Positions 16,051-22,487 of a stretch of DNA of 23,668 nt are shown here, in pieces. The notes under the pieces were generated by a model that ran no database searches, was not told the DNA's origin, and saw only the letters and a program-made list of their open reading frames with translations. Positions within the stretch are counted from its first letter, which is position 1, and each line of letters starts with the position of its first letter. The stretch covers positions 1 through 23,668 of the forward strand of contig JAGBGE010000010.1 of assembly GCA_017936125.1 (NCBI GenBank), written 5' to 3'. Origin of the DNA: Clostridia bacterium. GTDB taxonomy: Bacteria; Bacillota_A; Clostridia; Oscillospirales; CAG-272. A program made the translations under genes and the position numbers.

Positions 16051-17700
16051 TTAGGGAAGCTGTTCAATAATATCCTCGGGAAGCTGTTCAATAATATCCT
16101 CGGGTACACCCTCGGGGAGAGTACCGTTATTTATGTAATCAAGATATACGTCGTAATACTCGAGAAGAATATCGTTGAACTGCTCGTCGGTGAGCTCGCC
16201 CACGACTTCCGCAACGTCGGAATAGTTCTCGTCAATGTAGTCGGCGATTCCGTCGATTATCTCGTCATCAAGCTCAATACCGTTGTCGGTAAGCGCCTTG
16301 TCAAGAGTAGAGGAAAGCTCCTCCTTGTACTCCTCCTCGGTTGCGAAGTCGTCCTTCTTGACCGAGAGAACCTCGCTCACAGACTCCTTGACGTCGTCGT
16401 AGGTTACCTCAATTTCCACACCGTCGACGGTGATCGTTGAGGAGATAGTAGAGATAAGCGCTTTTGTGATCGAGGTCATAAGAGCGCTGGTGCGCTGGTT
16501 ACTCTTGAGAATCTCGATAATTCTCGCAAATACGTCGTCGCCCTCCTTGCGCTTCTCGTCAAGGAGCGACATAATATCGGTGTCACTGCTCTTGATAGCC
16601 GAGAGAATACCGCCGTCGGAGAGAGCAAAGTAAAGATCCTTTATCGTGGTGAGGTCCTCGCTGAGAGTCCTGGTGCTGAAGCTCGAAAGATATCCGGTCA
16701 CACCTGCCAGAACATCGCTGAACTCGCCCGTGTCAATAGGAATAATTCCGCTTTCGATAGCGCCCGACGCGCCGTGAACGATGCCGACGAAAATATTGGA
16801 GAGGAAGGGGGAGGAGTCGATAGACTCGAGAATCGAGCTGATAGCCGTCTTGCTATTCTCCGTTAGATTGTTGAAGTCCGCGCCCTTGAGCACCGGAAGC
16901 TCGACAAGCGCGATATGTATGATGTCCATAATGTCGCGGCGAACGTCAACTCGCTCGCCCTCCAGCTTCACGGTAGCAAAGGAAGCAGAGAGCTGCTTTG
17001 CGCCAATTTTGTCAACGAAGCTGATAGCAGGATTGGTGACGAAGGGCATAAATGCCGTCTCGTACTGCTCGACAACCTTTTCGTCCTCGCGATTTTCCTG
17101 CTCGACAAAGATTATATCGTAGGAGTCGTCGATAATATTCAAAGCGCCTGCCACGGGAGTGACGAAGATAGTAAACACAATCACCGCCTCGACACCGGCG
17201 ATAAGCGCGCCGCCGAGTCTAGAGGGAGCAGATTTCGCCTTCTCGAAGCCGAGCACCTTGATAATAATGCCCGATACGATTCGAAGAATGCTGTTGAGAA
17301 GAATGAACAAAAGCAGGAACACTAAAGGAACGATTATCACCGCTGCGGGAAGAAGCAGGAGATATTCAAACGCCTCGGGGCTGATGCAGGAGAGGATAGC
17401 ACCGAGCTTATCCGTGATTTTGAGATTAAATCTATCGAGCCAGGCGATAGCCTCGCTGAAGCTCATGCTATTGAAAGCGCCGATAATTCCACCGCTTATC
17501 AGCGACGAAATGGTGAACGACAGCACCGCTGCCACAACGCACCTCGCGGTGTTTATCAGCTGACGCCAGAAGCCCTGACGCATACCGCGAAACATTTTCC
17601 AGATAGCGATAACCAGAAACAACGCAATTATGACAACGCCGGCGATAGCGGTAGGGGTATTCATTTCTTTCATTAAAGGAACGTATTCAAAAAGATTCAT
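16051..17700 (-). CDS. CvpA-family membrane protein with a large acidic C-terminal region
   Basis: The 549-residue protein has four hydrophobic segments (about residues 16-35, 52-75, 112-139, 161-187). Its CvpA-like features are RGMRQGFWRQLINTAR after the first helix and SRLGGALIAGVEAVIVFTIF at the fourth. CvpA proteins are usually about 160-200 residues. Here some 360 more residues follow, acidic and mostly helical, with an ATEEEYKEELSS stretch and a C-terminal 8-residue tandem repeat (PEDIIEQL twice). In Enterobacteria CvpA supports colicin V production and envelope homeostasis; the role here is unknown. The start at 17700 has GGAAAGGAC upstream. The gene has its own promoter and terminator. 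Confidence 0.7.
   Translation of the reverse strand: MNLFEYVPLMKEMNTPTAIAGVVIIALFLVIAIWKMFRGMRQGFWRQLINTARCVVAAVLSFTISSLISGGIIGAFNSMSFSEAIAWLDRFNLKITDKLGAILSCISPEAFEYLLLLPAAVIIVPLVFLLLFILLNSILRIVSGIIIKVLGFEKAKSAPSRLGGALIAGVEAVIVFTIFVTPVAGALNIIDDSYDIIFVEQENREDEKVVEQYETAFMPFVTNPAISFVDKIGAKQLSASFATVKLEGERVDVRRDIMDIIHIALVELPVLKGADFNNLTENSKTAISSILESIDSSPFLSNIFVGIVHGASGAIESGIIPIDTGEFSDVLAGVTGYLSSFSTRTLSEDLTTIKDLYFALSDGGILSAIKSSDTDIMSLLDEKRKEGDDVFARIIEILKSNQRTSALMTSITKALISTISSTITVDGVEIEVTYDDVKESVSEVLSVKKDDFATEEEYKEELSSTLDKALTDNGIELDDEIIDGIADYIDENYSDVAEVVGELTDEQFNDILLEYYDVYLDYINNGTLPEGVPEDIIEQLPEDIIEQLP
16054..16101. repeat. 24-bp perfect tandem duplication at the 3' end of the CvpA-like gene
   Basis: The 24-base unit at 16054-16077 is repeated exactly at 16078-16101, in frame, directly before the stop codon. 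It adds eight residues and looks like recent replication slippage. Confidence 0.9.
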
Positions 17701-17734
17701 ATACAGCTGTCCTTTCCAAAATATTTATATAAAA

Positions 17735-17763
17735 ATGATACCTTATATTCCTAAATTTGTCAA
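17735..17763 (-). promoter_or_regulatory. Promoter of the CvpA-like gene
   Basis: The minus strand carries TTGACA (17758-17763), a 17-bp spacer and TATCAT (17735-17740). The RBS and ATG 17700 follow about 30 nt later. Confidence 0.8.
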
Positions 17764-17794
17764 GTAATTTATCAAAATATCTTATTTTACAGAA

Positions 17795-17822
17795 AAAAAG
17801 CGGCACCAAAATGCCGCTTTTT
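17795..17822 (-). terminator. Intrinsic terminator of the MATE gene
   Basis: An 11-bp stem (17795-17805 with 17812-17822), part of which is A/T tract, closes a 6-nt loop. It lies between the MATE stop and the CvpA-like promoter and is symmetric enough to work on both strands. Confidence 0.8.
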
Positions 17823-17881
17823 GTGCTTATCACCCCGGGTGAGCATCTAAATTTTCTTGTAGCAAGAGTCACGCTCGCGTG

Positions 17882-19318
17882 CTATTGTATAACCATAGCG
17901 CTCCTTTTCGATAGCTTCTGCTCGGTGCCGACATTCTCGACTCGCAAGGACCTGATGAATGAAACCGAGAGAATCACCGTTACCACCATTGCCACAAGGT
18001 CGGATATAGGCGCGGCGTAAAGTATAGACTCCACGCTCTGCGTTGCAGCGGGCAGAATGAGCATCAGCGGCAGGAAACAGACAATATCGCGTATCATAGA
18101 TGTGATAACCGCGTGAACGGGCTTGCCGACCGCCTGGAAGAATATCGAATTCATCTTGATAAAGCAGCTGATAGCGATAAGCGACATAAAAATTCGCATA
18201 GTCATTCTACCGAAGTCCCAGTAATCAGGTGGGTTCGGAATATTGCTCGGAGTGCCGAATAGACCTATAATGAAGTCGGGCGCAAGCTGGAAGAGAAGCG
18301 TAAACGCCACACCGATAACGAGCGTGCAGAGCATAATCTTGCGGTAAAGCTCCTTGACTCTGTCGGTCCTTTTAGCGCCCATATTGAAGCTGATAATAGG
18401 CTGACAGCCGAGCGCTATACCTACGACGAGGTTGATAACTATGGTGAAAATTTTGCTCTGTATACCTATAATTGCGATAGGAATATCCACGCCGAATCTT
18501 GACAAAGCACCGTATTTTGCTAACTGAACGTTACAAAGTATGGCTACAATGACTATTGCGAGCTGCGTAATGAAGGTCGAAATACCGAGCTGAATAATCT
18601 CACATATTTCTTTGAATCTCGGCATAAAGCTCTGCCTTGTGAGCCTGAAGGTCTTGGGCCTTATGAAGTAGATTACCGTCATAACGAAGCTTGCGCCCTG
18701 ACCGATAACGGTTGCGAGCGCCGCGCCCGTCATACCCATATGCAAACCGAAAATGAACACAGGGTCGAGTATGAGATTCACCACTGCGCCTAAGAGTGTT
18801 GCTCCCATCGCCCAGCCGGGACTGCCGTCGGCACGAATGACCGAGTTCATCATATTGCAGAGAATGAAAATGGGAATCATCGCCAGCACGATGTCGAGAT
18901 ACTCGATAGAATACGCGAGAGTGTTCTCCGACGCGCCGAAGAGCGTGAGAATCGGCAGCTTAAAGGGATAGATCACCGCCATCATCAGAATACCCGAGAG
19001 AAATGACACCGTGATGCTTGCGCCTATCGTGCGATGCGCGTTTTCGAGGTCGTTTTTACCCTGACAGATATTCAGATAAGCGGCGCAACCGTCACCGAAG
19101 CACCAGGCGAACGCCTGCGCGATAATAAAGACGGGGAACACGACGCCCGTCGCCGCATTACCGAGCGTGCTAAGCTCGCTGTTGCCGATGAAAATCTGGT
19201 CAACGATGTTATAGAGCGAGCTGACGAGAAGCGACATAATGCAGGGAATCGAGAACTTCAGCATCAGCTTATTTATTTTTTCTTCGCCAAGAGCAGCGAA
19301 GCTTTCCATTTGACTCAT
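17882..19318 (-). CDS. MATE-family multidrug efflux protein
   Basis: The 478-residue membrane protein has about twelve hydrophobic helices and the MATE layout. Key segments are LMLKFSIPCIMSLLVSSLYN leading into IVDQIFIGN, then GNAATGVVFPVFIIAQAFAW, and IRADGSPGWAMGATLLGAVV with NLILDPVFIFG. The second half carries GCQPIISFNMGAKR and IFFQAVGKPVHAV. MATE proteins export cationic drugs or metabolites using Na+ or H+ gradients; this one most resembles the MepA/DinF-like Firmicute group. The start at 19318 follows GGAGA. It has a dedicated promoter and terminator, so it is a single-gene unit. Confidence 0.92.
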   Translation of the reverse strand: MSQMESFAALGEEKINKLMLKFSIPCIMSLLVSSLYNIVDQIFIGNSELSTLGNAATGVVFPVFIIAQAFAWCFGDGCAAYLNICQGKNDLENAHRTIGASITVSFLSGILMMAVIYPFKLPILTLFGASENTLAYSIEYLDIVLAMIPIFILCNMMNSVIRADGSPGWAMGATLLGAVVNLILDPVFIFGLHMGMTGAALATVIGQGASFVMTVIYFIRPKTFRLTRQSFMPRFKEICEIIQLGISTFITQLAIVIVAILCNVQLAKYGALSRFGVDIPIAIIGIQSKIFTIVINLVVGIALGCQPIISFNMGAKRTDRVKELYRKIMLCTLVIGVAFTLLFQLAPDFIIGLFGTPSNIPNPPDYWDFGRMTMRIFMSLIAISCFIKMNSIFFQAVGKPVHAVITSMIRDIVCFLPLMLILPAATQSVESILYAAPISDLVAMVVTVILSVSFIRSLRVENVGTEQKLSKRSAMVIQ

Positions 19319-19351
19319 AATATCTCCTTTTGCTTTTGCTCAAACCATGAT

Positions 19352-19380
19352 ATTATATCACAGATTGTAGAGATTTGCAA
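19352..19380 (-). promoter_or_regulatory. Promoter of the MATE gene
   Basis: The minus strand has TTGCAA (19375-19380), a 17-bp spacer and TATAAT (19352-19357), about 33 bp before ATG 19318. Confidence 0.75.
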
Positions 19381-19413
19381 TATCAAAGGAGAGGAAAAAT
19401 ACGAAATACGAAA

Positions 19414-19437
19414 AGCGAGCCGTTTTTGCGGCTCGCT
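19414..19437 (-). terminator. Terminator of the leftward lipoprotein/zinc-ribbon module
   Basis: A perfect 9-bp GC-rich stem (19414-19422 with 19429-19437) closes a TTTTTG loop. The minus strand continues TTTCGTATTTCG. It lies 55 bp beyond the stop at 19492. Confidence 0.75.
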
Positions 19438-19491
19438 CAACTTTTGCACACCGATATTTCAGTTTACGGCATTGTAATTAAAGGTTGTTCG

Positions 19492-19932
19492 TTAATCAAC
19501 AAAGGACAGGGTTGCAGACTTAATGTTAGTGTTTTTTACCATATAGTAGAAAGTCTTGCTTTCTCCTGGCTCAAGCCACGTTGAATCAACAGCATAAGTC
19601 CAATCCGTGTCAACGATTGATCCGGAGTAATTCTTAAACTGAGCTTTTACTTTTACATATCTATATCTTGTTGCAACATATTTAGAACTCACATTAGTTA
19701 CAGTACAATAAACATACGTATAACTTCCGCTGTTTTTTATGCTATCAACTTTCAAGGAAAGACCTATGCTTTTAGCTGTTCCCGAATTATAATAGTCATT
19801 GTAACTACCACCGTATGATCTATCATCATAAGAACTTCCACTATCTTGTTCGTTTGCATAGTCGATAAAACCCCAAGTAGATAATCCAATACATAAAATT
19901 ATTAACGCAATAGACAGAACTGTAAAAATTTT
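19492..19932 (-). pseudogene. C-terminal half of the zinc-ribbon membrane protein: TM helix plus FxLYD-like domain (separated by frameshift)
   Basis: The frame is open from 19932 to TAA at 19492 (146 residues) but has no ATG; only a TTG at 19755 would start inside it. It begins with a hydrophobic helix (FTVLSIALIILCIGLSTWGF), a Ser/Tyr/Asp-rich linker, then a beta-rich FxLYD-like domain with VKVKAQFKNYSG and LEPGESKTFYYMV motifs. It joins exactly onto the TKK of the upstream frame if one base is added to the A6T5 tract (minus strand) at 19924-19934. The joined protein would be about 286 residues: zinc ribbon, helices, extracytoplasmic FxLYD-like domain. That architecture is familiar in Firmicutes, so a single-base loss, or an assembly error, is likelier than two genes. 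Confidence 0.65.
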
Positions 19933-20351
19933 TTAGTTAATAGTTTTATCGATTTAGATTGTAAGTTAATAATGAACATATAGGTCAATACAACGAATCC
20001 TATTAACATAAAAACTAAGCTAATCGTTGTCAATGTTGAAGTGAAATCATATCCACCATATAAATAGACTTCACCCCATCCAATAAAGCTAATAAGGACG
20101 ATTCCTAAAAATAGTATTGTTCCAAACGTAGCTGAAATAAACCCTGCAAGGAATAACTTGTTTGATATTTTGTTACACGATTCCTCAATGCGATTAGTGG
20201 GCAAAGCATTGATTATCTCACACTCGTCTTCTGTTTGAATATTATCAATTTCTGCGTTTTCGTTTGAAATAGTTTCTTCTGTTTTATATCCGCAATTGGA
20301 ACAGAATTTGCTATCATCGGATAACTGTGTACCGCAAATTTTACAAAACAT
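19902..20351 (-). CDS. Zinc-ribbon membrane protein, N-terminal half (frameshifted at its end)
   Basis: The 149-residue frame starts at ATG 20351, with GAGGGG upstream overlapping the end of the lipoprotein gene. Residues 1-24 are a zinc ribbon (FCKICGTQLSDDSKFCSNCG) with two CxxC knuckles. An acidic linker follows, then two hydrophobic segments (about residues 66-92 and 105-130). The last residues after TKK (FLQFCLLR) are out of frame relative to the continuing protein described for 19492-19932. As written the product lacks the third helix and the FxLYD-like domain. It is the second gene of the operator-controlled leftward module, 10 bp after the lipoprotein. Function is unknown. Confidence 0.7.
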   Translation of the reverse strand: MFCKICGTQLSDDSKFCSNCGYKTEETISNENAEIDNIQTEDECEIINALPTNRIEESCNKISNKLFLAGFISATFGTILFLGIVLISFIGWGEVYLYGGYDFTSTLTTISLVFMLIGFVVLTYMFIINLQSKSIKLLTKKFLQFCLLR

Positions 20352-20361
20352 AATTATCCCC

Positions 20362-20880
20362 TCAGTTATGTATAGCTTTAATAGTAATGCTATCGGAAGA
20401 TTGATCTATGGATGTTGAAATCGTCCAATTTTCGTAAGTTTTTGAACTTTTGTCGCAAATTATGCTCAAAATTTCATCAGTAAAATCATTACTATCAAAG
20501 TTGTTATCTTCGTAGAAAATGCCAATCACTGACATAGTTGCATTAAACGCATTGCACACCTTAAGCTGTCCGTATGTGATATTGCCAGGGTTAGATAATA
20601 GTATTTCGATTGCGTTTTTTGTGAAGTTTTTATCCGTCAATTTTTCGGCATTGATTCCAGTTAAAACATAATTGAATGCCAAAACATTGTCCGAAGTACC
20701 GTTTGTAATGGTTAAAGTTCCGTCTAATTCACCATCTGAATCCGACAACTCACTTTTTATAAATTCTTCAGTAATTTTATTTTCGTTTTCGTTGGTTTTG
20801 TTTTCGTCGGTGTTTCCGCACGCTGCAAGACATAGTGTTAGCGTGCAGATGATTATTAAGATACTAATAATTTTTTTCAT
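20362..20880 (-). CDS. Small lipoprotein of unknown function
   Basis: The 172-residue protein starts at ATG 20880 with AAGGAGAA upstream. Residues 1-21 form a lipoprotein signal (MKKIISILIIICTLTLCLAAC), so the Cys of LAAC should be lipidated and the mature protein anchored outside the membrane. An Asn/Glu/Lys-rich linker is followed by a compact 120-residue domain with SDSDGELDGTLTITNG and LKVCNAFNATMSVIGIFYED segments, and a beta-type end. I do not recognise the domain. It is transcribed from the consensus promoter at 21026-21054 together with the zinc-ribbon gene. Base use is AT-rich, unlike the core genes. Confidence 0.75.
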   Translation of the reverse strand: MKKIISILIIICTLTLCLAACGNTDENKTNENENKITEEFIKSELSDSDGELDGTLTITNGTSDNVLAFNYVLTGINAEKLTDKNFTKNAIEILLSNPGNITYGQLKVCNAFNATMSVIGIFYEDNNFDSNDFTDEILSIICDKSSKTYENWTISTSIDQSSDSITIKAIHN

Positions 20881-21025
20881 TTTTAATTCTCCTTATTGTT
20901 TGTTTGATACAAAAGATATGTGCTAAAAGTTCAAATATCCATAGGCAAGTACCCCCGAAAATCAAAAAGTGTGGCAACCGAAGTCGTCGCACCGAAAAAC
21001 GCAGACTTCGACTGCTTATGATAAT

Positions 21026-21054
21026 ATTATACTCAATCTTTGAGTAAATGTCAA
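21026..21054 (-). promoter_or_regulatory. Perfect-consensus promoter of the leftward module, overlapped by operators
   Basis: The minus strand has TTGACA (21049-21054), a 17-bp spacer and TATAAT (21026-21031), a perfect consensus pair. One palindrome fills the spacer and a second sits just upstream of the -35, so repressor binding should block RNA polymerase. The leader to ATG 20880 is about 140 nt and contains a 7-bp CGAAGTC/GACTTCG stem. Confidence 0.8.
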
Positions 21055-21070
21055 TACTCAATTTTTGAGT
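21031..21070. promoter_or_regulatory. Twin palindromic operators for the XRE regulator
   Basis: ACTCAATCTTTGAGT (21031-21045) and ACTCAATTTTTGAGT (21056-21070) are two near-identical 15-bp palindromes (ACTCAA-N3-TTGAGT) with centres 25 bp apart. They lie between the divergent XRE gene and the leftward module, over the leftward promoter. Confidence 0.75.
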
Positions 21071-21108
21071 ATGATACACTTTTTACATAAAAGTTTAAGG
21101 AGCGATAT

Positions 21109-21312
21109 ATGAATTATAGGACGAGAATGCGTAATCTTCGTGAGGATAGAGATTTAACACAGCGAGAGGTCGCAGAGGTGATTAACAAATCGCAACAAGG
21201 ATATAGCCATATCGAGGAGGGCAGAGCTGAGTTGAAAATTGATGATTTAATAAAGCTTTGCAAGTTTTACGGTGTAAGTTCTGATTATTTCATAGGTATG
21301 ACAGAAAAATAA
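21109..21312 (+). CDS. Small XRE-family HTH transcriptional regulator
   Basis: This 67-residue protein is almost entirely one HTH_3 domain: MRNLREDRDLTQREVAEVIN, then KSQQGYSHIEEGRAELKIDD and LIKLCKFYGVSSDYFIGMTE. AAGGAG lies 6 bp before ATG 21109. It binds DNA as a dimer and is the obvious reader of the twin palindromes just upstream, controlling the divergent lipoprotein/zinc-ribbon module and probably itself. The inducing signal is unknown; there is no sensor domain or peptidase partner. Confidence 0.85.
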   Translation: MNYRTRMRNLREDRDLTQREVAEVINKSQQGYSHIEEGRAELKIDDLIKLCKFYGVSSDYFIGMTEK

Positions 21313-21315
21313 AAG

Positions 21316-21344
21316 CATCCCGATTTTTATGGTCGGGATGTTTT
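21316..21344 (+). terminator. Terminator of the XRE gene
   Basis: An 8-bp stem CATCCCGA (21316-21323) with TCGGGATG (21333-21340) is followed by TTTT. It starts 3 bp after the stop. Confidence 0.75.
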
Positions 21345-21459
21345 GTCAAAAGGCCGGGTATGCCTTCAGCAGATATGCACGCTTGCCGCTTACAAGCGAG
21401 CTTGACGCGCTCTGCGCGGCATATGTGAACCGGATTCTGCTTCGCCTTTGGCTCGCAGA

Positions 21460-21490
21460 GCCGAGTTCAAATCCTAGGTCTGCGCCTCCA
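21460..21490 (+). repeat. Degenerate tRNA-Cys 3'-end-like segment, inverted relative to the real tRNA-Cys
   Basis: By eye, 26 of 31 aligned columns match the T-arm, acceptor and CCA of the tRNA-Cys at 22487-22514, on the opposite strand: GCCG(A)GTTCAAATCC(TA)GG, then CTGC and CCTCCA. The T-stem no longer pairs well, and no 5' half with a complementary GGCGCAG is seen upstream. It is therefore not a functional tRNA. It looks like a leftover of tRNA-end recombination. The GC-rich bases 21345-21459 before it hold a CGCTTG/CAAGCG hairpin and a GGCTC/GAGCC hairpin but no gene. Confidence 0.55.
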
Positions 21491-21542
21491 AAGAAAAGAA
21501 AAAATGGGATTCCGAATGGAATCCCATTTTTTCTTTGAGGCG
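21483..21542. terminator. Very long bidirectional hairpin terminator
   Basis: A continuous core (21495-21513 with 21518-21536) closes a GAAT loop. A further 6-bp outer stem (21483-21488 with 21537-21542) uses the CGCCTC of the tRNA-like segment, with a 6-nt bulge. T-runs exit on both strands. It should terminate the leftward SUFU-like gene and anything coming from the left. Confidence 0.75.
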
Positions 21543-21567
21543 TGTTGACAAAAAAGATGCCTTACGG

Positions 21568-22206
21568 TTATAACAACTTTTGGAGTTCCTCTTCTGAAAG
21601 CATATCGTATTTTACATCAAAATACTGTCTATCCGATACTCGCTCGACAATGGCTTTGCAAAGCTCTTTATAGCCAAAAAGCGAATGACTTTCCAAAAAC
21701 ATTAATTCTTCCTTGTATGCAGGAATAATTTGATAGAATAAATATTCTTTGCCGTCAACAAGAGTTTTTGTTCTCGGTACAACAAAGACACCGTGGTAGC
21801 CTGTCTTTTCATGGTATTCACATTTGCCGTCAATAAAAAGATACTCATATCCATTTAATAAACTGCATTCGTATTTTACAGGAACTTCTCCTGTGTTCAT
21901 ACAAACATTTTTTATCAGTATGTTGCACATATCTCGCATTTCTTGCGTGTTATTTTTCAACTTCAGAAACACTTCGGACAAAGGTAAACCTCTGGTTTTT
22001 CTTGAACTGATACCTGCAGTTGCAAGCACGGTTTCATCCTCTTTTTGCCCGACAAGCACGTCGATGTGCCTAAATCCTTCGAGAGTGGTATTCGGGTGCA
22101 GAACAATGGCATCAAGCCCATCAAATCCAAATATACTGCCAATTTCTTTGGCTAAGGAAAGGAATTGCTTGTTAGATAATTCATAATAGCCCCATGATGA
22201 TTTCAT
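21568..22206 (-). CDS. SUFU-like (suppressor of fused domain) protein
   Basis: The 212-residue cytoplasmic protein starts at ATG 22206 with a GGCGGTGG purine stretch upstream. Segments that recall bacterial SUFU-domain proteins are DETVLATAGISSRKTRGLPL near residues 57-77 and YQIIPAYKEELMFLESHSLF near 157-177, followed by a GYKELCKAIV helix. Bacterial SUFU-like proteins are often proposed as immunity proteins of polymorphic toxin systems, but no toxin gene is visible nearby. The gene is alone between its promoter (22230-22258) and the large hairpin terminator, in the AT-rich accessory segment. The family call is from memory of motifs only. Confidence 0.5.
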   Translation of the reverse strand: MKSSWGYYELSNKQFLSLAKEIGSIFGFDGLDAIVLHPNTTLEGFRHIDVLVGQKEDETVLATAGISSRKTRGLPLSEVFLKLKNNTQEMRDMCNILIKNVCMNTGEVPVKYECSLLNGYEYLFIDGKCEYHEKTGYHGVFVVPRTKTLVDGKEYLFYQIIPAYKEELMFLESHSLFGYKELCKAIVERVSDRQYFDVKYDMLSEEELQKLL

Positions 22207-22229
22207 ATTTCCACCGCCTTTCTGAGTTT

Positions 22230-22258
22230 ATTATAGCACACTTTTCGGTGTTTTTCAA
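22230..22258 (-). promoter_or_regulatory. Promoter of the SUFU-like gene
   Basis: The minus strand has TTGAAA (22253-22258), a 17-bp spacer and TATAAT (22230-22235), leading into a short leader before ATG 22206. Confidence 0.8.
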
Positions 22259-22280
22259 GACTTGAGGGGGAAAAATCCGT

Positions 22281-22453
22281 TTGCGCGAAGCGCAACATCG
22301 TTGGGCGCAAGCCCACATCATTGCGAAGCACATCATTTGCCGCAGGCAACATCGTTCATTTGTGTCCGCAAGCGGACAATGATGTTGAGCTAAAGCTCAA
22401 ATGATGTTGCGTGCAAGCACGCAAATGATGTTGTGTCCTGCGGACACAAATGA
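22281..22453. repeat. Array of eight short perfect hairpins separated by CATCAT/ATGATG spacers
   Basis: Hairpins with arms of 3-8 bp and loops of 2-4 nt follow each other: 22281-22295, 22302-22315, 22322-22330, 22337-22349, 22363-22378, 22385-22400, 22407-22424, 22431-22449. Arm sequences differ, but most begin with TTG and end in CAA. The first four are followed by CATCG or CATCAT; from the fifth on the spacer is ATGATG, its reverse complement, so the array changes orientation near 22350-22380. No coding frame or T-run belongs to it. It lies between the SUFU-like promoter and the tRNA-Cys terminator. Confidence 0.85.
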
Positions 22454-22487
22454 AAAAATCCTGAAAGCATCGCTTTCAGGATTTTTT
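22453..22487 (-). terminator. Terminator abutting the tRNA-Cys 3' end
   Basis: A 16-bp stem (22453-22468 with 22472-22487) has a 3-nt loop and, on the minus strand, ends in TTTTTT. Its first base is the last base of the encoded CCA. Confidence 0.85.

Noticed and set aside
19902..19940. Programmed -1 frameshift signal in the zinc-ribbon gene
   Set aside because: The zero-frame codons (ACT AAA AAA TTT) do not make a good X-XXY-YYZ heptamer and no downstream stimulatory hairpin is evident, so a simple indel is likelier.
20864..21079. 71-codon minus-strand frame covering the operators and the module promoter
   Set aside because: It would start upstream of the promoter that drives this strand, has no RBS and overlaps the lipoprotein start.
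21400..21490. A complete tRNA gene ending at the CCA-like 21488-21490
   Set aside because: No matching acceptor 5' strand and no D or anticodon arm could be found, and the T-stem has mismatches.
21329..21538. 69-codon plus-strand frame over the tRNA-like segment
   Set aside because: It has no ribosome site and runs through the GC-rich non-coding stretch and the terminator hairpin.
22281..22453. CRISPR array
   Set aside because: The repeated parts are only 5-6 bases, the intervening units are palindromes of unequal length, and there are no 24-40 base direct repeats or cas genes.
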